DNA of 64,000 nt, taken from assembly GCF_009913235.1 (NCBI RefSeq), contig NZ_CP047897.1, positions 2,603,001-2,667,000 on the forward strand. Direction: 5' to 3'. Of this stretch, positions 7,925-16,636 are shown piece by piece (within the stretch, counting starts at the first letter, position 1; the number at the start of each line of letters is the position of its first letter). This DNA comes from Nibribacter ruber. Its GTDB lineage: Bacteria > Bacteroidota > Bacteroidia > Cytophagales > Hymenobacteraceae. The notes beneath the pieces were generated by a model, which was not told where the DNA came from, searched no databases, and saw only the letters and a program-made list of their open reading frames with translations. The translations under genes were made by a program, and so were the position numbers.

Positions 7925-8763
7925 ATGGAAAAGACCTTTATTTAGTCATGTTTCTTATTAGTACAACTTTGGCTTCTTGTAACAGTGAAGCCAAGGTAGA
8001 GCAGGTTGCAGTAGTTCCTCAATCTTCTATGATGGCTGACAGCGCACAGGTGACAACTGCTCCTAATAGAAACAACACATCACTTACATTTTCTTGGTCA
8101 ACAGAAAGCTGCACAAACAAAGGCATCTACAATCCGGAGGATTACACTGAGCAACAATTAAAGGACACCTATTACTTATGGTATAAGTTTAATAGTGTAA
8201 TTGAATTAGAGGATGCTACCCTAGATAATCCTGATGAATTAACTATTGAGAATATTAACAAGAAAAGCCAAAAACTAGATTCTGACTATAATAAGGCTAC
8301 AAACAGATTAAAAAATCTAAAGTTAGTTCCAGGCCAGTTTTGGAATACACTTAGGGATTTAAAGACAAAAAATCTAGATGAATTATATGCTTTGAAGAAA
8401 TTAACCATTGAAGCATATAGAACTCCAGTAATACTTGTTAATAATTCATATTCACAAAAGTGCCAAGTATATGTAAATGCTTTAGCATCTGAAGACAGTG
8501 TAGAGCTAATCAATGCTTGGGAAAGCTTAGTTGAGGAAAAGATGAAAAATAATGGCGCACCAGAACTTCTGAAAGCCAAATTCAATAAACAAAGACATTG
8601 CTCTGAATGGCTACGCTATGCAAAAATTGAACTCATGACTTATGGATGGTGGAATTGTGCTAACCATCAAAGAAAGTACATTGACGCATATCAGAATATG
8701 CCTATGGAAGAAGAATTCAATAAGTTGTTCATCAAAATCACTGAAGAATGTGATGTAGATTAA
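7921..8763 (+). CDS. Predicted lipoprotein, unknown function
   Basis: A 280-aa protein with a lipoprotein signal: a short hydrophobic segment (LYLVMFLISTTL) ending in the lipobox LASC, with Cys at about residue 20. The rest is helical and charged, with LW/YW-rich patches and several cysteines (for example CTNKGIY and CSEWLRY). I do not recognise the family. The start codon overlaps the BatA stop (ATGA), so it is probably co-translated. Base composition is clearly more AT-rich than its neighbours, and it separates BatA from the DUF4175-like gene, suggesting a recent insertion into the operon (inference). Confidence 0.7.
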   Translation: MNGKDLYLVMFLISTTLASCNSEAKVEQVAVVPQSSMMADSAQVTTAPNRNNTSLTFSWSTESCTNKGIYNPEDYTEQQLKDTYYLWYKFNSVIELEDATLDNPDELTIENINKKSQKLDSDYNKATNRLKNLKLVPGQFWNTLRDLKTKNLDELYALKKLTIEAYRTPVILVNNSYSQKCQVYVNALASEDSVELINAWESLVEEKMKNNGAPELLKAKFNKQRHCSEWLRYAKIELMTYGWWNCANHQRKYIDAYQNMPMEEEFNKLFIKITEECDVD

Positions 8764-8804
8764 TAGTTTCTCTTAATACGACCACAGGAATTCAAACATT
8801 AACC

Positions 8805-11024
8805 TTGACCTCAACCACCACCCATACCACCCATGTTACCGCTACTTTGGAGCGAGTGCGCACGCACTACTTCCGGAGGAAAGCGGCGGTGATGGCTTTG
8901 CAGGCGCTGGGCATGGCCTTGCCGTTGGGCATGTGGGCGTACAAAGGTTGGGGCAGGGAAGGAGGCGTCATGGCCGCGCTCTTGTTACTACTGCTTGTGG
9001 GTACATTACAGGTCTGGCGCTGGTGGGACGTGTACCGGAAGACCAGCCTAGCCACCGTAGCGCACCACCTCAACCGAAAATACCCGCAACTAGAGGAAAG
9101 CACCCAACTGCTCCTGCAACCCGAAGAAGAGCTGACCCTGCTTCCGCAACTGCAACGCCAGCGGGTGGCAGGTACTTTGGCGCAGATTCCGGTTAGGGAA
9201 GCGTCACAGGTGAGTTATAAAAACGGCTTCTTGCCGCTAGTTATTGGCTTAGCTTTGGCGACTGGCTTATGGTTTGTGTCCCGGCTTTTGCAACAGCCCG
9301 CACAAGCGGGCACTACGCGTACCGGCACCTCCACCAACGTACAAGAAGCCGTGGCTCAGCCGAAGGCGATTCTTCCAGCCATTGAACAGATGAACATCCG
9401 TATTTCGCCGCCGGGGTATACCCGCAAGGCGCCGTATGCCGTCACCACGCCTTCGTTCAAGGCCGAGGTGGGTGCGCAGGTCACGTGGACGGTGCAGACC
9501 AACCAAGCCATTCAATCGCCTAAACTGATATTGAGCAACCAGAAGCCAATCTTAATGCGCCCAGTGGCCAATCAGAAGAACACCTATACGACGTCAGTGA
9601 CGCTCATCCAGTCCACGCTCTACCATCTGCAATTGAACGGTCAGGCTTCTGATTTTTATTCCATAGAAGTGATACCAGATGAGGCTCCCAGCCTGACCGT
9701 GAAGAAACCGGCGCAGTACCTGGAGATTCTTTTCGGGGAGGCTCAACGCGTGACGGTGCAGGCCACCTTGCAGGATGATTACGGCTTGCGTTCAGCCGAG
9801 ATGGTGGCCACCGTAGCGCAAGGCGAGGGCGAGGCCGTCAAGTTCAGGGAACAGCGCATCCCTTTGAACCTCTCCTTCGCGGGACAGCCCCGTCAATTGC
9901 AACTAAACCAGACCTTGGACTTGAAGAAGTTGGGCATGACCTACGGCGATGAGCTGTACTTCTACCTGCAGGCCTATGACAACCACCGCGGTTACACCCG
10001 CACCGAATCTTTTCTGGTAGAAATTGAAGACACTACCGTAGTGGAGACCATGGACGACCTGTCATTGGGCGTGAACCCCAACCCCGAGTATTTCAGGAGC
10101 CAGCGCCAGATTATCATTGACACCGAGAAACTGATTCAGGAACAGAAAGGCCTCACGCAAGCGGTCTTCGCAGACAGGTCCAACAACATCGGCGTTGACC
10201 AGAAACTGTTGCGCCTGCGCTACGGCAAGTTCCTAGGCGAGGAGTTTGAATCTACCATTGGCAAAGCGGCCCTACCTGAGGGCTTAGCCGAAGGCCACAC
10301 CGCAGACGACGGCCACGACCATTCTCCGCCCAAAGGCGCCTCTGAACACGAAGCCAAAATGGGCGAACTGCTGGACCCGTACCTGCACAAGCACGACCAG
10401 GAAGAAGCCGCCACCTTCTTTGAGCCCGCCATCAAAGCCCAACTCAAAGGCGCCCTAGCCCAGATGTGGGAAGCCGAATTAAGACTGCGCACCAATCGGC
10501 CAAAAGAGGCACTTCCCTTTGAGTACAAGGCCCTGCGCATGCTCAAAGACGTTCAGCAGAAATCTAGGGTGTACGTGAAGAAATCTGGGTTTGAACCGCC
10601 GCCCCTTAAAGAACCAGAGAAACGCCTCACCGGCGATTTAAGTAAAGTACAGACAGTCCAACAACGCCGCGAAGAGAAGCCATCAGCCTCTTACCCCGTG
10701 GTACGGCAAGCCCTGCAACGCGTGGAGAGCCTGAAAGCCGGCGGCAACCCCAAACCAGAAGATGCGAGCCTGCTGGAACAAGCCGGGCAGGAACTGGGCA
10801 AAGCCGCCGTGCGTGAGCCAAGACAGTATTTGCGTGCTCTCCAAGATGTGCGCAAAGTAGTGCAAGACCTAAGAGTCAACCGAAAGCCCTGTCAAGATTG
10901 CCTGGTGCGTGTGGAGAGCGCCTTGCATCGTTTTTTGCCTGTTTCTGAGAAATCAGCCCAAAAACGCATCACGCCCGCGCCCGAGAAAAAACTAGCCCAA
11001 GACTACTTTAACCGCCTCAACTAA
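8805..11024 (+). CDS. DUF4175-like membrane protein
   Basis: A 739-aa protein with two N-terminal TM segments (about 28-75), a third near 145-165, then a long extracytoplasmic region. The region starting at MNIRISPPGYTRKAP and continuing through VQATLQDDYGLRSAEM is typical of DUF4175-like proteins in MoxR/BatA clusters. A charged, helical C-terminal half follows. The start is TTG at 8805. Just before the stop, a copy of the 38-bp palindrome (10929-10966) encodes RFLPVSEKSAQKR. The next gene begins 2 bp after the stop. The exact role is unknown; by context it belongs to the same envelope module. Confidence 0.75.
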   Translation: MTSTTTHTTHVTATLERVRTHYFRRKAAVMALQALGMALPLGMWAYKGWGREGGVMAALLLLLLVGTLQVWRWWDVYRKTSLATVAHHLNRKYPQLEESTQLLLQPEEELTLLPQLQRQRVAGTLAQIPVREASQVSYKNGFLPLVIGLALATGLWFVSRLLQQPAQAGTTRTGTSTNVQEAVAQPKAILPAIEQMNIRISPPGYTRKAPYAVTTPSFKAEVGAQVTWTVQTNQAIQSPKLILSNQKPILMRPVANQKNTYTTSVTLIQSTLYHLQLNGQASDFYSIEVIPDEAPSLTVKKPAQYLEILFGEAQRVTVQATLQDDYGLRSAEMVATVAQGEGEAVKFREQRIPLNLSFAGQPRQLQLNQTLDLKKLGMTYGDELYFYLQAYDNHRGYTRTESFLVEIEDTTVVETMDDLSLGVNPNPEYFRSQRQIIIDTEKLIQEQKGLTQAVFADRSNNIGVDQKLLRLRYGKFLGEEFESTIGKAALPEGLAEGHTADDGHDHSPPKGASEHEAKMGELLDPYLHKHDQEEAATFFEPAIKAQLKGALAQMWEAELRLRTNRPKEALPFEYKALRMLKDVQQKSRVYVKKSGFEPPPLKEPEKRLTGDLSKVQTVQQRREEKPSASYPVVRQALQRVESLKAGGNPKPEDASLLEQAGQELGKAAVREPRQYLRALQDVRKVVQDLRVNRKPCQDCLVRVESALHRFLPVSEKSAQKRITPAPEKKLAQDYFNRLN
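10929..10966. repeat. 38-bp palindromic element, copy 7, inside the DUF4175-like gene
   Basis: CGTTTTTTGCCTGTTTCTG, then AGAAATCAGCCCAAAAACG. It is translated as RFLPVSEKSAQKR. The first base of the repeat is codon position 1, a different phase from the copies in the BatA-domain gene. Confidence 0.75.
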
Positions 11025-11026
11025 CC

Positions 11027-12808
11027 GTGACCATCTCCTTACCGCTTCTTCTGGCTTTAGCCGTTTTGCTGGGTGCCTGGCTCACCTGGGAGGCCGTACG
11101 CCGCGCAGACCGAAGAAGGCTGGCTGGGCGTATAGTCGCTTCGTGGGTGGCAGTAGGGTGCCTGGCTTTGCTGGTGTCTCCTCCGTCCATCACCCGCACC
11201 TACAGCGCCACAGAGGCCATCCTGTTAACTGAAGGCTACAGTTCAGACACGCTCACTTCGGTTCTAAAAACTTTATCCCCCAAACCGAAGGTATTCAGTT
11301 ATGATGTGAAGGCTGACCGCGCCACTCAGATTACAGACTTTACCCAATTCAAAGCACGCAACCCAGCCGTTCAAACGGTACATTTTTTAGGCCATGGCTT
11401 AGAGGAAGAAACACTAACTGAGCTAGGCAATGTGCAGGTAATCCCGCATCTGTCACGCTTGCCAACCGGAGTACTCTCCGCTTTTTGGCCACATAAAATC
11501 ACGCTAGGCGAAGAAGTAAAGGTACAGGGTAAATTCACGTCGGCAGACCAACCAACTAAACTGTATTTACAAGCCGCCGGAGCCAATCGTGATTCTATAG
11601 AATTCAAGAAAGGAGCGGAACAGCCCTTTGAATTCAGGTTCAGACCCAAGGCCAGCGGCCGCTTTGTGTATCATTTGCAATGGAAGGGCGCAGACGATTC
11701 TGTCTACCAAGAGGCTATTCCGGTAACAGTACAAGAACCCAGAAAGCTGGCGGTGTTGATTCTGGCTTCATCTCCCTCTTTTGAGGTGAAGTTTCTAAAG
11801 AACGCCCTGGCACAGCGAGGGCACGGCGTGGCCCTCAGGACGCAAGTGAGCAAAGGCATCTTCCAGACCGAACTGGTCAATCTGCCCGCCCTTTCCCTGA
11901 CTAGAATCACCGCCCCGCTGTTGCAGAAAGTAGATGTGGTGCTGTTAGATGCGGCCATGCTGCAAGGATTAACGGGGGTAGAGAAACAACTGCTTCAGCA
12001 GGCGGTTCGGCAACGGGGAGTAGGTCTTTTGACTTCTTTTCCGGGGTCTGACCCCAAGCAAATTCCTTTCTTCTCCGAAGCCGTTTTTACCCCAATTCCG
12101 GAAAAAACGGCCAAAAACGCTTTGGTAATCTGGGATGGTGAGACAGCTTCTACCGCCACCTTGCCTATTACCTCCTTTGCCATAAAACCACTAGGTGGGC
12201 AACAGACGTTGGTCTGGCGGCCAGGGAAGCAACAAGCACTAGCGGTCCGTTCCAGAAAAGGCTTGGGGCAGGTGGGCGTGAGCGTAATGCCAGAGACGTT
12301 TCCTTTGGCGTTGGAGGGCAAGGAACGGCTTTACCAATCGTATTGGGCCTCCATGCTCTCTTCTCTGGCAGCTCCATTAGAAGTACCGGCCGTACTGGTT
12401 CTCCCTAACCTAGCTAGCGTACAAGAACCCGTTTCGGTTACTCTTTCTGCTGGCAACACCTCTATAGACCGCATTACTCATACTGCCACCGGTAAACCCG
12501 TGTCTCTGGTCAGTTCTGCCTCTGCTCTCTTTACCAATAGGAAAACCTTTCAGCTGTGGCCTCAAACGCCTGGCTGGCATTCCTTGGCTCTTCCAGACAA
12601 CAACCTTCCTTTTTACTTCTACCCTTCAGCCGCCTGGAAGACCTATCAACTGCACCAGCGGCAACAGGCGCTTCTGAAGAAAGCGCAAGTACTTTTAAAT
12701 CCTGCCAGAAATACTGACATCACCAGACAAGAGCCTCTGCCGCTTTGGCCCTTTGCACTCGTTTTGCTTACAGCCTTGGGTTTCCTTTGGGTAGAAGAGA
12801 AGTTGTAA
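11027..12808 (+). CDS. BatA-cluster membrane protein with amidotransferase-like domain
   Basis: A 593-aa protein that starts at GTG, 2 bp after the preceding stop. Two TM segments lie at the N-terminus (about 4-17 and 37-52) and one at the very C-terminus (LPLWPFALVLLTALGFLWV). The middle region has the alternating layout of a glutamine-amidotransferase-like/DUF4159-type domain (LAVLILASSPSFEVKFLKNAL, then KVDVVLLDAAMLQGL and GVGLLTSFPGSDP) common in large proteins of MoxR-BatA clusters. No catalytic triad was identified. A copy of the 38-bp repeat at 12082 encodes VFTPIPEKTAKN in a third reading phase. Confidence 0.75.
   Translation: MTISLPLLLALAVLLGAWLTWEAVRRADRRRLAGRIVASWVAVGCLALLVSPPSITRTYSATEAILLTEGYSSDTLTSVLKTLSPKPKVFSYDVKADRATQITDFTQFKARNPAVQTVHFLGHGLEEETLTELGNVQVIPHLSRLPTGVLSAFWPHKITLGEEVKVQGKFTSADQPTKLYLQAAGANRDSIEFKKGAEQPFEFRFRPKASGRFVYHLQWKGADDSVYQEAIPVTVQEPRKLAVLILASSPSFEVKFLKNALAQRGHGVALRTQVSKGIFQTELVNLPALSLTRITAPLLQKVDVVLLDAAMLQGLTGVEKQLLQQAVRQRGVGLLTSFPGSDPKQIPFFSEAVFTPIPEKTAKNALVIWDGETASTATLPITSFAIKPLGGQQTLVWRPGKQQALAVRSRKGLGQVGVSVMPETFPLALEGKERLYQSYWASMLSSLAAPLEVPAVLVLPNLASVQEPVSVTLSAGNTSIDRITHTATGKPVSLVSSASALFTNRKTFQLWPQTPGWHSLALPDNNLPFYFYPSAAWKTYQLHQRQQALLKKAQVLLNPARNTDITRQEPLPLWPFALVLLTALGFLWVEEKL
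12082..12119. repeat. 38-bp palindromic element, copy 8, inside the gene at 11027-12808
   Basis: CGTTTTTACCCCAATTCCG, then GAAAAAACGGCCAAAAACG. It is translated as VFTPIPEKTAKN. The first base of the repeat is codon position 3, the third possible phase. Confidence 0.7.
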
Positions 12809-12991
12809 CAGACATTGTACCTGTACTTTCCACCACATTTAGAGTACAGGCAACCCTTCTTTTTGAGTTGTTCAGCTAGGCAAACAGACGATTGGTCGAA
12901 ATATTGGTAAATTGGATTTACCTATTACTTAATTTCACTATTAAGACTAATAGGAGCCTCACGTATACGGTCTCTTTTCTTCCAACGCTAT

Positions 12992-15900
12992 ATGAAACAC
13001 GCTTTACTCGCTATTTTTGGGCTTTTCCTGAGCCTTTTGATTTTCAACAATGAGGCGCAAGCCTTTACGAAGGGATTCCGGGCAGATACGGACAGCCTAC
13101 AGACGCTTCCTATCACGGGTTCACCTTTCTGCGTGGGCAGCAGCGTCACGGTTCCTTATTATACCAATGTCACGTTTCCGGTGGGCAACACCTTTACCGT
13201 GCAATTATCAGGTACAACCGGCAGTTTTAGTGCACCAAGGATTTTAGGAAGCGCGCAGGGCAGAACCTCTGGTCAGATTCAAGTAACGCTACCCACTAAT
13301 TTAACGGCCGGCACGGCTTACCGCATTAGAGTGGTGGCTTCTAACCCCACCACGGGCATGAAGGTGCTGGATAATGGTACCAACCTGACCATCGGGACTC
13401 CGCCCGCTACTCCTGCCATTACCAGTAATTCTGGCGTCTGCGCCGGAGGCACGCTTACTTTGTCCTCCAGTAAAGTGACCGGTGCCACCTACTCCTGGTC
13501 AGGCCCTAACGGGTTTCAGGCGACGGGCTCAGTGATTTCTATTCCCAATGCAGAAGTAGCGGCCAGCGGTGTATATACCCTTACCATTACCGTTAACGGA
13601 TGCAGCACCTCTAATTCAGCCACGGTAGAAGTAAAACCTGCCTCTGCCAATGCCGGACCAGACAAAGTAATCTGCCCAGGCCAAGGCGTGCAGTTAACTG
13701 CTTCGGGCGGCGTAAGCTACAGCTGGACGCCTGTCACCACCCTGGACAATAGCACCAGTGCCACGCCCATTGCCTCGCCTACAGTCACCACTACGTACAC
13801 GGTACAAGTAACCAACGCCAACGGCTGCGTGCGCTCAGACCAAGTAGTAGTAACGGTGAATCCACTTCCAACCCTCGTGATTGCGCCGGCGGCCCCATCT
13901 ATTTGCGCCGGAACGTCAGTTCAGTTACAGGCCACAGGAGCGGCTTCTTACTCCTGGAGCCCGGCCACCGGATTGGATGACCCTACCAGTGCCACGCCCA
14001 TCGCTAGTCCTGCCCAAACTACCACGTATACCGTGACCGGCACCTCGGCGGCAGGCTGCGTGAACACTAAAACCGTGACGGTCACGGTAAAAGCATTACC
14101 CATTGCCAACGCCGGCTTTGACCGGAGCCTTTGTTCTGGTCAGGCGTTGGCTTTAGGCACTTCTGCCACCTCATCAGGTACGTACCTATGGGAACCTGCC
14201 ACAGATTTGTCTAGCGCTACGGTTAAGAATCCTGTCTTTGCCTTGGTCAACACTACCAATGCTCCCATCACCAGAACCTATAAATTAACCGTTACCACCA
14301 ACGGCTGTACGTCTACTGATGAGGTAACTCTTACCGTGAATCCGGCGGTGCCAGCCAGTGCGGGGCCAGATGTGGCTATTTGCGCAGGTAACAGCACGCA
14401 GCTAAACGCCTCTGGCGGAAGCACCTACAGATGGAACCCTACTACCAACCTCAGCGACCCTAACATTGCCAATCCTGTTGCTTTCCCAACTGCCACTACG
14501 CGGTATATAGTCACTGTGACCAATGCCGAAGGCTGTAGCCGCAACGATACCGTCTTTGTGAATGTGGCCCCTAACCCGGTGCTCACCGTGTTACCCGCAG
14601 CGCCTTCTGTTTGCGTGGGTTCGTCTGTACAACTGCAGGCTTCTGGCGCTACTTCATATGCCTGGAGCCCGGCCACCGGACTGGATGACCCTACCAGTGC
14701 CAGTCCCATCGCCAATCCAACGGTTACAACCACGTACACCGTGACCGGCACCTCGGCCGCCGGATGTTCCATCAGCAAGACAGTTACGGTGAAGGTAAAT
14801 CCCATCCCTGTGGCCAATGCCGGGGTAGACAAAGTGGTATGTTCGCGTCAAGCCATTGTTTTAGGTACTGCCGCCACCACGGGGTATACCTATTCCTGGT
14901 CACCGGCTATTGGCTTGTCTAGCACAAAAGTGGCCAACCCAACCCTTACCTACATAAGCGAGAGCAATGAACCCATTGTGGTGGACTACACAGTCACGGT
15001 AACCGCCAACGGCTGTACGTCTACAGACGTGGTGCGAGTGACGGTTAACCCGGCGGCGTACGCTGGTCCAGACATTGCCGTTTGTGCCGGAGGAAGCGCT
15101 CAACTCCAGGCATTTGGTGGCCTTACCTATTCCTGGAGCCCAACTACGGGCCTAAGTGACCCAACTATTGCCAACCCAGTAGTTACGCCCACTGCCACCA
15201 CCACGTACACAGTTACCGTAACCGGACCAAACGCCATCTGCTTAAAGACAGACCAGATAAAGGTGACGGTTAACCCGCTACCCGTCATTAGTGCCAATGC
15301 CACACTGGGTACTATTTGTCAGGGAGCCTCTACTACGTTAAGTGCCACAGGCGGGGTTCGGTATGAATGGGCGCCCGCCACCGGGCTAAGTGATGCCACC
15401 AGTGCCAATTCTGTTGCTACTCCAACTGAAACCACTACTTACACCGTCACGGGCACAGATGCCAAAGGCTGCACCAACACCGCACGGGTAACCATCACCG
15501 TGCTTCCAAAACCAGTGGTCACCATTCAGCCATCTGGGACAACTACTCTTTGCCAAGGGAACAATGTGACGCTTACCGCCTCTCAAGGCACTTCCTATGT
15601 ATGGAGCAACGGGGCCACTACTTCCTCTATCACTGTTTCTGAAGCCGGCAGTTATTCTGTGACCGTGACCAATGCCCAAGGTTGCAGCAATACTTCTGAG
15701 GCAGTACAAGTGACCGTAAACCCTCTGCCTGTAGTAATGCTGGACGCTTTTGCCACCATATGCCAGGACAAGAGTCCTTTCACTTTGACTGGTGGCTCGC
15801 CGGCAGGAGGTACGTACAGTGGCCCTGGCGTGAGCAACAACCAGTTTAGCGCCAGAACTGTGGGTGCCGGCACGTACACCATCATGTATGCCTACACAGA

Positions 15901-16228
15901 CGCCAATGGTTGCACCAATGCTGCAAGTCAATCTATCACGGTAAGCACCTGTTTGGGACTGGAGGAAGAAGTGATTCAGGCCACCTTTAAGGCTGCGCCA
16001 AACCCTGCCAAAGACGTCCTTTCCCTTGAAACCTCCATTATCACCAAGACAGACGTTCAACTCCAGTTGATAAGCCTGAGTGGGAAAGTTGTGAAGGAAG
16101 AACAGGTGAAAAGCTTTAAGGGAACTTTGAAACGACAATGGTTGGTGCAGCATTTGTCAAAAGGGGTGTATATTCTGCGTTTAACCACTGCCAACGCCTC
16201 CTTGCAAAAGAAAATAGTTATTCAGTAA
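12992..16228 (+). CDS. Secreted Ig/PKD-repeat protein with T9SS sorting domain
   Basis: A 1078-aa protein with a signal peptide (MKHALLAIFGLFLSLLIF... ending NEAQA). About nine repeats of 80-90 residues follow, each with an AGPD-x2-ICxG start, an SYSWSP-x-TGL core and a TTTYTVT-x-T end. The last ~75 residues form a type A C-terminal sorting domain (AAPNPAKDVLSLE, then LQLISLSGKVVKEEQ, ending LTTANASLQKKIVIQ), the signal for export and surface attachment by the type IX secretion system. Repeats around 13953-14056 and 14661-14764 are nearly identical at DNA level, indicating recent internal duplication. It is probably a surface adhesin or scaffold (inference). A terminator follows. Confidence 0.9.
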   Translation: MKHALLAIFGLFLSLLIFNNEAQAFTKGFRADTDSLQTLPITGSPFCVGSSVTVPYYTNVTFPVGNTFTVQLSGTTGSFSAPRILGSAQGRTSGQIQVTLPTNLTAGTAYRIRVVASNPTTGMKVLDNGTNLTIGTPPATPAITSNSGVCAGGTLTLSSSKVTGATYSWSGPNGFQATGSVISIPNAEVAASGVYTLTITVNGCSTSNSATVEVKPASANAGPDKVICPGQGVQLTASGGVSYSWTPVTTLDNSTSATPIASPTVTTTYTVQVTNANGCVRSDQVVVTVNPLPTLVIAPAAPSICAGTSVQLQATGAASYSWSPATGLDDPTSATPIASPAQTTTYTVTGTSAAGCVNTKTVTVTVKALPIANAGFDRSLCSGQALALGTSATSSGTYLWEPATDLSSATVKNPVFALVNTTNAPITRTYKLTVTTNGCTSTDEVTLTVNPAVPASAGPDVAICAGNSTQLNASGGSTYRWNPTTNLSDPNIANPVAFPTATTRYIVTVTNAEGCSRNDTVFVNVAPNPVLTVLPAAPSVCVGSSVQLQASGATSYAWSPATGLDDPTSASPIANPTVTTTYTVTGTSAAGCSISKTVTVKVNPIPVANAGVDKVVCSRQAIVLGTAATTGYTYSWSPAIGLSSTKVANPTLTYISESNEPIVVDYTVTVTANGCTSTDVVRVTVNPAAYAGPDIAVCAGGSAQLQAFGGLTYSWSPTTGLSDPTIANPVVTPTATTTYTVTVTGPNAICLKTDQIKVTVNPLPVISANATLGTICQGASTTLSATGGVRYEWAPATGLSDATSANSVATPTETTTYTVTGTDAKGCTNTARVTITVLPKPVVTIQPSGTTTLCQGNNVTLTASQGTSYVWSNGATTSSITVSEAGSYSVTVTNAQGCSNTSEAVQVTVNPLPVVMLDAFATICQDKSPFTLTGGSPAGGTYSGPGVSNNQFSARTVGAGTYTIMYAYTDANGCTNAASQSITVSTCLGLEEEVIQATFKAAPNPAKDVLSLETSIITKTDVQLQLISLSGKVVKEEQVKSFKGTLKRQWLVQHLSKGVYILRLTTANASLQKKIVIQ

Positions 16229-16238
16229 CAAACCTTGT

Positions 16239-16282
16239 AAAGAAAGCGGGCTTCCCAGTGATGAGAAGCCTGCTTTCTTTAT
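16239..16282 (+). terminator. Rho-independent terminator after the T9SS protein gene
   Basis: AAAGAAAGCGGGCTTC pairs with GAGAAGCCTGCTTTCTTT around a short loop, 11 bp past the stop. The rest of the 408-bp gap up to 16636 holds no gene that I can support, only AT-rich sequence with a small CTTTCTTTC hairpin near 16385. Confidence 0.8.
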
Positions 16283-16636
16283 AACTACTCTTCAAAGCTG
16301 AAGAAAGCTTCTTTCCTGCCCTTCTATCCATATCCTAGAATCCTTCTAATTTTATGCGGAAAAGTTAAAAACGTGCGCAGATCCTTTCTTTCTGATAGAA
16401 AGATGTTAAATTACCAGAAGAAATCTCCCGAAACAGCTGACCATCAATAGACTTAGCCGTTCTGGTTGCGTACACTCTCTTTTAAGTGCATTGATTTCCC
16501 CTCCAGCCCCCGCGGAAAAACGACAAGCAAAATACAGATGCACGCCTCTCCCCTCCATGTGTCTGTATTCCAGAGCTCGCTTTGGACACTTTTGCCTACA
16601 GCAGCAAGCATACACTACATTTAAAGCCTTATCAGT

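Noticed and set aside
15386-16153. 255-codon minus-strand frame inside the T9SS protein gene
   Set aside because: It is antisense to a well-supported repeat protein, with no recognisable domain; it is a by-product of repetitive GC-rich codons.
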